Source: Leptobrachium leishanense
Lineage: Eukaryota > Chordata > Amphibia > Anura > Megophryidae
Direction of reading: 5' to 3'
NCBI GenBank assembly: GCA_009667805.1
Contig: CM019065.1
Location: forward strand, 19,495,822 to 19,559,821
Length of the DNA: 64,000 bases
Made by a program: the position numbers and the translations under genes. Every line of letters begins with the position of its first letter. Position 1 is the first letter of the stretch. A model generated the notes under the pieces. It had not been told where the DNA came from and searched no databases. It saw only the letters and a program-made list of their open reading frames with translations. Positions 1-8,994 of the stretch are shown in pieces.

Positions 1-238
1 GGATGATAGATACATAGAGGCAGATAGATAGATAGATAGATAGAGATAGATAGAGATAGCTAGAGACAGAGGGATGATAGATACATAGAGGCAGATAGAT
101 AGATAGATAGATAGAGATAGATAGAGATAGCTAGAGACAGAGGGATGATAGATACATAGAGGCAGATAGATAGATAGAGACAGAGGAATGATATATACAT
201 AGAGGCAGACAGATAGATAGAGACAGAGGGATGATAGA
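1..238. repeat. GATA-rich microsatellite, left part
   Basis: Imperfect tetranucleotide repeat of GATA with longer units built on gatagatacatagaggcaga. It continues at 5439-5503 on the other side of the 5.2 kb hAT element, so the transposon landed inside the microsatellite. No coding content. Confidence 0.95.
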
Positions 239-501
239 TAGGGATGAGCTGTTTGGTTCGATGTGTTCGGAGTTCGATTCGAACATTGCCAGTTCGTATG
301 TTCACGAACTTCGAACATTTTTGCGTGTTCGCAGCATGTTCGCCCACAAGGCACCACAATGGACCACAATGCACTTTTCCACTGGCCTGAAGCTTGTAAT
401 TGGCTACAGCCTGCACCTGACCACAGTTTAGGTGCAAGACAGGTGCAAGACTATGTCAATCACGGCTCAGAGTCCTGATTGGGCAAATTCCCGCAGCACA
501 C

Positions 502-509
502 TATATAAG
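502..509 (+). promoter_or_regulatory. TATA box, possible hAT transposase promoter
   Basis: The octamer tatataag lies in the 5' region of hAT copy 1, about 50 bases before the 71-bp array. Its place between the left TIR and the coding region suits a transposon promoter. No start-site evidence is available. Confidence 0.4.
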
Positions 510-554
510 GCTTCACACAGCCCCAGCACGTGGTTTTTGAGAAGAGATTGTTGA

Positions 555-1290
555 GTTAGTGTGTGTTCTCACTGCCAGTCTGCCAACGGCTATTGGGGGG
601 GGGGGTCTCACTTCTACAAAATATCTGGGAATTGTTGTAATCTGTGTGTTCTCATTGCCACCAACTATTTTGGGGGTCAGTCATTTATACAAAAAATATC
701 TGGGAATTGTTGTAATCTTTGTGTTCTCACTGCCACCAGCAATTGTGGGGGTCTCGTTTCTACAAAATATCTGGGAATTGTTCTAATCTTTGTGTTCTCA
801 CTGCCACCAACTATTTTGAGGGTCTCATTTCTACAAAATATCTGGGAATTGTTCTAATCTTTGTGTTCTCACTGCCACCAACTATTTTGGGGGTCTCATT
901 TCTACAAAATATCTGAGAATTGTTGTAATCTGTGTGTTCTCACTGCCACCCATCAGGGGGTCTCACTGAATTATAGGAGGTTTCTGGGAATTGTAATCTG
1001 TGTCTTCTCACTGCCAGCTATCAGGGGGTCCTACGTTCTTTTAGCAGATTTCTGCAAATTGTAATCTGTGTCTTGTCACTGTTGCCAGCTATCAGGGGGT
1101 CCTATCAGGGGGTCTCACTGACTTATAGGTGGTTTCTGGGAATTGTAATTTGTGTCTTCTCACTGCCACACATTAGGAGGTCTCACTGATTTATAGGAGG
1201 TTTCTGGGAATTTTAATCTGTGTCTTGTCACTGGCTGCCAGCTATCAGGGTGTCTCACTGAGTTATACCAGAGTTCTGGAAATCTTTAAT
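555..1290 (+). repeat. 71-bp minisatellite in the 5' region of hAT copy 1, about 10 units
   Basis: Units start with gtgtgttctcactgcca at about 560, 643, 719, 790, 861, 931, 1001, 1063 and onward, with a shared core (ctacaaaatatctgggaatt). The last units are more diverged (ctatcagggggtc, tataggaggtttctggg). The short open frames crossing it come from the repeat and are not genes. Confidence 0.9.
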
Positions 1291-1388
1291 CTTTATACCA
1301 GAGTTGAATCAGAGTTCTGCATATCTCCAATTTTTATAACAGAGTTGAATCAGAGTTCTGTATATCTTTAATCTATATATCCCTCACC

Positions 1389-2023
1389 ATGTCAGAAAGA
1401 CCAAAGAGGACAGGCAGACGCTCCCAGACACAGATAAGAGGGCAAGCAGCTTCTGTGTTGGGAGGCTTTGCCTCTGGTCGTCGTGGACGTGGTGCCTCCT
1501 CTGCAGGGGCACGCTGCTTCTTTCTGTGGTGCTGGCCATTTAGCAGCAGCAGCAACATACAGAGGATTTGGTGGATTGGCTAACCAGGCCTCCTCATCCT
1601 CCGAGTCCTCTGCAGCCAGCTTGTAGTGCTTTACAGTCCACCTCAGCTGCCAAAGTCTAATGCAGCCTCCATGTCCACAGCTACTCTGCCGTAGCCTTGC
1701 TATCACACACGGAGGAGTCAGCTGAATTGTTTTACTACAAAGACAGTGACATGCTGCTTGAGGATGTGCAGCAACTACAGTGTTCTGATTCAATCTCTGA
1801 GGTTGCGGAAGGGAGTATAATCAACCTAGAGGAAGGGGATGCCAGTGACACACAAATAACTGGCACTCATGTTGCCCCAGCAGCTGCAGCATACTGCCAA
1901 GTTGGCTCCAGTGATGAGGAGATAGGGGGTGATGACAATGATGACGAGGTCACTGACTCCACCTGGGTGCCTGATCGAACAGAGGAGTCAAGTGAGGATG
2001 AGGAGGAGGCACAACAAACATGA
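1389..2023 (+). pseudogene. Possible N-terminal region of hAT transposase (basic then acidic segments)
   Basis: Two open stretches precede the BED-finger frame. The first (1389-1583) starts with ATG and a basic segment (MSERPKRTGRRSQTQ). The second (1697-2023) encodes a strongly acidic segment with DDNDDE and SSEDEEE runs, ending 16 bases before the ATG at 2039. They are in different frames. Acidic, low-complexity N-termini ahead of a BED finger occur in ZBED/hAT transposases, so these may be the decayed start of the same protein; a separate small protein is the alternative. Confidence 0.4.
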
Positions 2024-2038
2024 GTCACAACGTCCTCT

Positions 2039-4597
2039 ATGACCAACCGTAGCACTAGCCAGTCCAAGGCATCAGATGTCAGAGCTGCTCAGCTGCAGAG
2101 CGCTGTTGTCTCAAAGCACACATCCAGGAACTCTGCTGTCTGGGAGTTCTTTAAGAAATGTGCAACAGACCGCACCATTGCTATTTGTAATCTATGTCAG
2201 ATGAGGCTCAAGCGTGGGAAAGACACCGGACACTTGGGTACCACGTGCTTGAGGCGACATATGACAACCTGCCACGCATCCCATTGGCGCAACACTTTGA
2301 GTAGGTCCTCCTCCTCACCTGTCTCTACCCCCACCATATGTCCTGCCATGTCATTGACTCCAACCTCCACTGACAGAGATGATGCTACAGTAATGGATGT
2401 ACCAGGTCCTTCCTCACATTGTGACAGCATCCCATCAGCTGAAGATTTACGCAGTCAGATTACGTTGCCCCAGCTGCTGCAGCGTAAGGAAAAATATAGT
2501 CCCAACCATCCCCAAGCACAGCGTCTAAATGCCAGCTTAGCAAAATTACTTGCATTGCAGCTGCTGCCTTTCCAGCTGGTGGACTCTACTTCCTTCTGTA
2601 AATTTTCTGAATGTGCTGTACCACAGTGGCAGTTTCCTAAACGCCATTTCTTTTCACGGAAGGCTATTCCAGCACTATACCAGCACGTGGAAGACAATGT
2701 TATAGAGTCATTGGAAAAGGCAGTCAGCAGCAAGGTGCACGTGACTTTAGACACGTGGTCCAGTAAGCATGGACAGAGCCGTTACATTTCCTTCATGGCA
2801 CACTGGGTAACTCTGATTGCAGCTGGGAGGGATCCAAGTCAGGGCTTTGTGCTGGAGCTTGTTCATCCACCACGCCTCCAGAAAGCTGCTTGTATGAGTT
2901 CTGTCTGCTCCACCACCACATCTCCCTCCTCCTCCTCCTTCTCTGTCTCTGGCGAAGTGGCAGTTAAACTGAGTTTAAGTGGCAAGGGCTACGCAATGGC
3001 TTAAGCAAAAAGATGCCATACTGTGCTTTAGCTGGTTTGTTTAGGGGACAGGAGCCACACCAGGCCAGAAATTCTGTCAGTTCTGCAGGGGCAGGTGCAG
3101 AGATGGTTAACACAATGCCATCTTCAGCTAGGAATGGTCATCTGTGATAATGGCAGCAACCTTCTCTCCACCCTATGCCAGGGTAAATTGACGAATGTAC
3201 CATACCTACCACACATCCTAAATCTGGTGATACAGCGTTTCATAACCAGGTACCCAGGGCTGGCAGAGCTTCTCAGCCAGGCCAGAAAAGTCTGCAGCCA
3301 CTTCAGACAGTCATTCCCAGCAAGTGTTCACCTGGCAGAAATTCAAAGAGAATTCCACCTTCCCACAAACCGTCTTATCTGTGACATGCCCACCAGGTGG
3401 AACTCGACATTAGCAATGTTGCAGCATCTGCACAAGCAGCAGAGGGCCATCACTGAGTACCTGTGTGAGTATGGCACAAGGACAGGTTCAGGACAACTTG
3501 TTCCCCCCCCCCGCAGTGGCTGATGATCAAGGATGCATGCACTGTACTGTCACCATTTGAGGAGGCAACGAGGATGTGAGCAGGGACAGTGCATGCATCA
3601 GTGACACAATTCCTTTAGTGTTCCTGCTGGAGCACACTCTGCGGGGAATTATAGATGTGGCACTAGAGGCAGAGCAGCAGGAGGAAGAGGAGGCCTTTCC
3701 TAGCTCTCAAGGCCCCTGTCTTTCCACAGACAGCATTCCTGTGGGTCCTCAGATCAGACAGGAGGAGGATGAGGAGGAGGAATATTTAAGTAGTGGGACA
3801 TTGAAGGTGGGGATTCTTCAAGGGAGGGTTTTGTGTGCCCAGAAACCCAAGGACTAGTACGTGGCTGGGAGGAGGAAGTGCACGATGGGGTCATCCTCAT
3901 TGACCAGGAAGACTCAGAAGCTAATGCCACCTCCAACCTACGCTGCATGGGCTCCCTTATACTGCAAAGCCTGGTAAAGGACCCCAGGATTCATGCTATC
4001 AAGGAGAGGGATCATTACTGGTTGGCAAGCCTTCTTGATCCACAATACAAGGGTAAAATTGCAGAGCTCATCCTGCCCGCACAGAGGGAGCACAGGATGA
4101 AATAACTTGAGGATGCTCTAAAGCGATACTTGTGTAACAACTTCCCAGGCACTGGTAGGTTACCAAGAGATGACACAGGTGCTTCTGAGGCTGCGGATGA
4201 TCAAAGGAAGAGCGGTGAAGGCCGGGGCCACTTGACTGATGAATTTTTAAATTGTTCTAGTCCACAACGCCCATGGACGTCAAACGTAGGCACCCATTCC
4301 CAAAGTCTTCACCGTATGGTGCAGGACTACCTAGGGGCAAGGGCAGACCTAGATACCTTTCCAGCAGATGATCCACTTTCTTACTGGATGTTGAGATTGG
4401 ATCACTGGCCAGAATTTAGCCAATATGCTATGCAGCTACTAGGTTGCCCTTCATCCAGCGTGCTTTCTGAAATGACGTTCAGTGCCGCTGGAGGTTTTGT
4501 CACAGACCAAAGAGTGCATCTGTCCACTGACTCTGTTGACCAGCTGACATTTATAAAAAATGAATCAGTCCTGGATGAGCAGCTATCAATCCCCTGA
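2039..4597 (+). pseudogene. hAT-family transposase (BED finger, RNase H-like core, hATC dimerisation), frame-broken
   Basis: The frame from 2039 to 3004 starts with a BED-type zinc finger at about residues 35-85 (VWEFFKKC, then C-x2-C in ICNLC and H-x4-H in RRHMTTCH), followed by the start of the RNase H-like core (VTLDTWSSKHGQSRYISF). The protein continues in other frames: 3095-3523 (ICDNGSNL and DMPTRWNSTLAML, typical hAT core motifs), 3576-3857, 3833-4105 (HYWLASLLDPQYKGK) and 4130-4597, which holds the C-terminal hATC domain (YWMLRL, LGCPSSSVLSEMTFSAAGG). At least four frame changes or stops separate the pieces, so this copy is dead. A parallel copy lies on the minus strand at 63093-64000. 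Confidence 0.9.
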
Positions 4598-4599
4598 TG

Positions 4600-4880
4600 C
4601 TGACGTAACGGAAAAGATCGGGGATCTCTTTTGCATTCACAAAACCTCCACCACTGCACTCTTCTACAATACCACAAAAGGGTTACGGTGTGAAGGCACT
4701 TGCTGCCACCAAAGGCACAATATTTGGGTGCACTGACACTGACACTGATATTACCAGATTTATATAATTTTAATTTTTTTGGACCGCAGGGTCCAACCCT
4801 GCACTCTTCCACAATACCACAGAGGAGTTACTTACGGTGTGACAGCACTGTTGCCGACGCTAAAGGCCCAATTTTAAAGC
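4600..4880 (-). repeat. Unamplified 139-bp repeat region at the 3' end of hAT copy 1
   Basis: Two related blocks around 4620-4735 and 4795-4875 match, on the opposite strand, the two edges of the long array in copy 4 (62967-63075 and 58860-58910). Copy 1 therefore holds only one to two units where copy 4 holds about thirty. Shared words include tattgtggaagag and gcacaatatttgggtgcac read in reverse. Confidence 0.8.
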
Positions 4881-5438
4881 ACCTATTGTTACTTTCATCC
4901 AAAGCCTGCATAAGTTTCACCATAATTTAGCCAAAAAATCACTAAACGTGTTCTGCGTGTCCTAAAATGTCTTTTCATACAGGCTGCCGTTCCAAGCAGT
5001 TGTTTATGAATAGATTAAAGAAAAACCATTTACCATCATTTGAAATGTCAGTTTTTTGTTTTTAAATGTCTCTATACATCCTACAAATCTGCCTCTTCAC
5101 GGGCAGGTTATGGGGACCTCCTAGGCACGATATTTGAAGGAATTTTTTGTTTTTATTTTTAACCCTTATTTCATGGAAAACTCACTGTTCCTTTAAAAAC
5201 ATTTTTTTGAAACTTTTTATCCTTGTTTCCTGTCCCTCAGGGCACTACCCGGACCCCCATACACCTTTTATGGCAAATATCTTGCATATATACCCTCTTG
5301 CAGTGCTCTCTAAAAATCGGACTTTTGAGTCCCATTGTCTTGCATTGAGTACGGTTCGTGTTCGTGTTCGAACTCGAACTTTTGAAATTGTTCGAATTCG
5401 AATGCGAACCGAACACGGGGGTGTTCGGCTCATCCCTA

Positions 5439-5503
5439 ATGATGGATACATAGAGACAGATAGATAGATAGAGACAGAGGGATGATAGATACATATAGAG
5501 ACG
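5439..5503. repeat. GATA-rich microsatellite, right part
   Basis: Continuation of the 1-238 microsatellite (gatagatagatagagacagagg) interrupted by hAT copy 1. The first eight bases are the right-hand target-site duplicate. Confidence 0.9.
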
Positions 5504-5648
5504 TGGTTGGGGAAGCAAAGTAGAAGGCCCATGAATATAGTGCTGTTGGGGGAGTTTATTTGGTCCATGGACAGAGTTTGTGTGGACTATGGGTGGGGTT
5601 TAGAGCTCCACCATGGCCCAACAATATTTTTTCAAGTTTGACTTGCAG

Positions 5649-5772
5649 ATCCCGGCCTCTGTCTGCACCCCGAGCTGTCTAGTTGGTTTTAGGAAGATGC
5701 CCAGGGTCCATATGCCTGTCTGTTGTTTCGAGTGTGTCCATTGCCCTCTTGGAGAGATTTCCTACAGGACAG
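5649..5772 (+). CDS. Vomeronasal type-2 receptor gene 1, penultimate exon (cysteine-rich linker, NCD3G)
   Basis: Bounded by a good acceptor (gtttgacttgcag) and donor (acag|gtgagt), this 124-bp exon encodes the cysteine-rich segment that joins the ligand-binding domain to the membrane part of class C GPCRs. It reads IPASVCTPSC, then GFRK, PVCCFECVHCPLGEIS. Length and phase equal those of the matching exon of gene 2 (40148-40271). The last base forms a split Asp codon with the next exon. Exons 1-4 are not between 1 and 5648, where hAT copy 1 occupies the intron, so they must lie upstream of the window or be lost. Confidence 0.9.
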
Positions 5773-5894
5773 GTGAGTGTTTTTGTGGTGCTTCAGCCAT
5801 TAAGCATCTTTTTTTTTTTTTTGGGCGTGGACACGTGGGATTTTAAGCACAGGTGACACTTTTTTCTGTGGTAATTTTTATATTTTTATTTCAG

Positions 5895-6799
5895 ACTCTC
5901 TTGACTGTACCAAGTGCTCATGGGATATGTGGCCCAATGCCCAGAAAGACAGATGTCACCCAAAGAACAGAGAGTTCCTCTCCTTTGAAGAACCTTTGGG
6001 TGCCGCATTATCTGCTACAAGTATTTTCTCCTCCTTGCTGCCAGCATTTATCATTGGACTTTTCATGTGTTATAAGAACACTCCGATTGTCAAAGCAAAT
6101 AACTTCTCTCTAAGTTGTCTTCTCCTCATCTCTATGTCACTCTGCTTCCTCAGCTCCTTAGCTTTTATAGGTTACCCTCAACCAGAGAAATGCCTCTTTC
6201 GACAAGTCACATTTGGCACAGTCTTTACACTTTGTGTCTCTTGCATTTTGGCCAAAACCTTCATGGTGGTATTTGCCTTCATGGCCTCAAAGCCTGGTAG
6301 CGGTCTGAAGAGATGGGCCAGCCCTCGAGTTTCCTACATGATTGTTGCCCTGTTCTCATTCTTACAATTAGTTTTGTGCATCTCTTGGATATCACTTTCT
6401 CCTCCTTTCCCAGAAGACAACATACAAGCCCAACCGGAAATTATCATTGTTGAATGTAATGAAGGGTCACCCACAGCATTTTGGTGCATGTTGGGGTATC
6501 TTGGTCTCCTGGCTACCATCAGTTTCATTGTTGCCTTCTTGGCCAGGAGACTTCCCGACAGCTTCAACGAGGCCAAGTTCATCACCTTCAGCATGTTGGC
6601 CTTCCTCAGTGTCTGGGTGTCCTACATACCAGCTTCTCTTAGATCTACTGGAAAGTACACAGTGGCCATGGAGGTCTTTGCCATCCTATCTTCAAGCTGG
6701 GCTCTGGTCATTTGTATGTTTGTCCCAAAATGTTATATTATATTGTTCAGACCAGATGTGAACTCAAAGGAACATCTCATGGGCAAACATAAAAGATAA
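5895..6799 (+). CDS. Vomeronasal type-2 receptor gene 1, last exon (seven-transmembrane domain)
   Basis: The acceptor is tatttttatttcag at 5881-5894; the frame is open to TAA at 6797-6799, giving 300 residues after the split codon. It starts with the end of the cysteine-rich domain (DSLDCTKCSWDMWP) and contains seven hydrophobic segments, ending in cytoplasmic PKCYIILFRPDVNSKEHLMG. These motifs, with SLSCLLLISMSLCFLSS and FITFSMLAFLSVWVSYIP, are V2R hallmarks (class C GPCR; pheromone or amino-acid/peptide sensing at the membrane of vomeronasal or olfactory neurons in known family members). The intron before it is only 122 bp. No disabling change is seen in this exon; whether the gene is functional depends on exons outside the window. 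About 88% similar to gene 2 by eye. Confidence 0.92.
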
Positions 6800-7076
6800 A
6801 AGGGAAGAACAGAAAAATACGTATGTACATTACAAATTCAGTGCCAACTCAACATGCCTTCTAAACATATAAGGGTTTGTAGAAGAGTGTGCCTGCTCAG
6901 TGTTCTGCTCCTTCTTTCAGCCCTTTAGTTCCTTTTCTCCACATTTTGGGTTTTTATCAGTTGGTTCATGAAAATTCATGTGGTTATTTACAGTTTGTAG
7001 GTGATAAATGCAGCATATGTGCACAAGCTTAAATTCACCCTACGTTTCCACCCATTGTGGGTCTGTCACACGTTAC

Positions 7077-8421
7077 TAGGGATGTGCGTTTCGGGTTTCG
7101 GAATTTTGGAATTTTCCCGAAATTTCCCGATTCGTGTATTCGGATTCGACCGATTTTCCGAAAATTTTCGGATATGAAAACGGCAGATCCGAACAAATTT
7201 TCGAGCCGAAACGAAAACTTTTCGGAATGTTCGAATGGACTAGAAATGTGCAAAATCGAAATTCATTTTCGTTCCATTCTTGATTTCGGTTCCATTTCAG
7301 TAATTTCGGACATCGTATTAATATAGCTGATTCTGTAATTAAATTTTGTATCATTCCCATCTCAATGTATCCTTCTTGTAGAACCAGAGAAATCTCAATG
7401 TATCCTTCTTGTAAAACCAGAGAAATCTCAATATATCCTACTTGTAAAAAATGAGAAATCTCAATGTATCATTCCCATCTCAATGTATCCTTCTTGTAAA
7501 ACCAGAGAAATCTCAATGTATCCTTCTTGTAAAACCAGAGAAATCTCAATGTATCCTTCTTGTAGAACCAGAGAAATCTCAATGTATCCTTCTTGTAAAA
7601 CCAGAGAAATCTCAATATATCCTACTTGTAAAACATGAGAAATCTCAATGTATCATTCCCATCTCAATGTATCCTTCTTGTAAAACCAGAGAAATCTCAA
7701 TGTATCCTTCTTGTAAAACATGAGAAATCTCAATGTATCATTCCCATCTCAATGAATCCTTCTTGTAAAACATGAGAAATCTCAATGCATCATTCCCATC
7801 TCAATGAATCCTTCTTGTAAAACATGAGAAATCTCAATGTATCATTCCCATCTCAATGAATCCTTCTTGTAAAACATGAGAAATCTCAATGTATCCTTCC
7901 TGGAAGACCTAGGAAATCTCAATGTATCCTTCTTGTAAAACATGAGAAATCTCAATGTATCATTCCCATCTCCATGAATCCTTCTTGTAAAACATGAGAA
8001 ATCTCAATATATCCTTCTTGTAAAACATGAGAAATCTCAATGTATCATTCCCATCTCAATGAATCCTTCTTGTAAAACATGAGAAATCTCAATGTATCCT
8101 TCCTGGAAAACCTGAGAAATCTCAATGTATCCTTCTTGTAAAACATGAGAAATCTCAATGGCAGAATTATCGTATCGGCAGAATTATCGTATCGTATAAT
8201 TATCGTATCCGAAAAACCATTAGTTTACATCAAAACGAATAGACACTTTGAAACGAGGAGAACAGACGTTCCGAAAAACACGAAAATTTCCGAAATCACG
8301 AAAAAAAAGTCTATACGAAAAACGAACCGAAACGGAAATCGGTCGAAATGAGTCGAAACGAAAATTTACAAAATTCGAACGAACCGAATCGAAACGAAAA
8401 AAAAATCGGTGCACAAACCTA
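7077..8421 (+). mobile_element. hAT MITE, TAGGGATGTGC family, with internal minisatellite (1345 bp)
   Basis: Starts tagggatgtgcgtttcgg and ends gtgcacaaaccta. The flanking 8-mers are identical: cacgttac at 7069-7076 and 8422-8429. Subterminal regions are rich in cgaaa/tttcg words. No coding capacity. The related copy at 57446-58076 is 631 bp and lacks the array, so this copy is longer mainly because of the 33-bp repeat block at 7345-8160. Confidence 0.93.
7345..8160 (+). repeat. 33-bp minisatellite derived from an L2-type LINE 3' tail
   Basis: About 25 units of the type ctcaatgtatccttcttgta followed by aaaccagagaaat, with variants (aaacatgagaaat, shorter tcattcccat units). The unit is nearly the same as the 3' end of the L2-type LINE at 57264-57300 (gagaaatctcaatgtatcct, then tcctggtaaaa) and of the SINE at 33580-33615. 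The array therefore looks like an amplified LINE tail inside a hAT MITE. Confidence 0.88.
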
Positions 8422-8506
8422 CACGTTACATCTAATAGCTAGAGCTGCTCCAAGACATTTGTAATATAATCCATAGCAGATGTCTTTAAAAACGCAAACC
8501 TAAACA

Positions 8507-8512
8507 AATAAA
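8507..8512 (+). promoter_or_regulatory. Polyadenylation signal AATAAA of V2R gene 1
   Basis: AATAAA in the same local context (tgtctttaaaa, then the hexamer, then gctaaaatccatac) as the signal at 41913-41918 of gene 2. Conservation between the two copies supports it. Confidence 0.6.
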
Positions 8513-8895
8513 TTGCTAAAATCCATACATAAACACTTCGTTTTACAGTTCTTGTGTTTTGGTAAGCCACGGATTTGCAGGTTCTTCATTGGCATCTCAC
8601 TAATCAGGGCCGCCATCAGGGCATTACACCCCATGCTGCCGTAAGGGGCCCCCCTCGGCAGCAGCGTCGCCCTCTTACAGCTCCGGTATCGGACTCGAGG
8701 AGTCCGAATCCGGAGCTGTGTCCCTGCTGCTGCTGTTGCTGCAGGAGCCGGAGGAGACACTGTGTCTCCTCCGGCTCCTGGCAGCCTCACTTCCTGGCTG
8801 GGCGGGGCCAAGCAGCGTGTGAGGGCCTCCCAAGCACCTTGCTTTGGCTCCGCCCCTCCACTCAGTGAAGCTACACGCCTGAGCTGGAGGGACCA

Positions 8896-8985
8896 GGCTG
8901 AAGAGAGAAGACTGAAGATTGAAGAGAAGAAAAGAAGATTGAAGAAAAGAAGAGAGAAGAAAAGGAGAAGAAAAGAAGACAGCGG
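8896..8985 (+). repeat. Polypurine tract (AG-only, about 90 bases)
   Basis: A run of almost only A and G (gaagagaagaaaagaagattg and similar), directly before the GC-rich minisatellite. Such tracts can form triplex DNA; that is inference from composition. Confidence 0.7.
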
Positions 8986-8994
8986 AGTGGTGAG

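Larger units (their letters stand above)
239..5438 (+). mobile_element. hAT DNA transposon, TAGGGATGAGC family, copy 1 (5.2 kb, defective)
   Basis: The ends are inverted: tagggatgagctg at 239 and the reverse complement of tagggatgagccg ending at 5438, each followed by subterminal blocks rich in TTCGAA-type words. The flanking 8-mers are atgataga (231-238) and atgatgga (5439-5446), an 8-bp target duplication with one change, as expected for hAT. Inside, from left to right: a TATA-like box, a 71-bp tandem array, an acidic reading frame, a frame-broken BED/hAT transposase, and about one unit of the repeat that is amplified in copy 4. It carries the whole coding region on the + strand but cannot encode an intact transposase as it stands. 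Confidence 0.92.
6800..8530 (+). other. V2R gene 1 3' untranslated region, split by a hAT MITE
   Basis: The sequence after the stop is alignable with the 3'UTR of gene 2: gagctgctccaagac (8452 on) and tgtctttaaaa followed by an AATAAA signal at 8507-8512 match 41850-41918 of gene 2. Between stop and signal lies a 1.3 kb hAT insertion (7077-8421). The transcript end is expected near 8530, by inference. Confidence 0.7.

Noticed and set aside
5613..5648. In-frame ATG upstream of V2R gene 1 penultimate exon as a gene start
   Set aside because: The frame from 5613 crosses the splice acceptor; the exon is an internal exon of a multi-exon receptor gene.
7345..8160. Regular short repeats considered as a CRISPR array
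   Set aside because: No unique spacers of constant length; units are directly adjoining and the unit is a LINE tail; the genome is eukaryotic.
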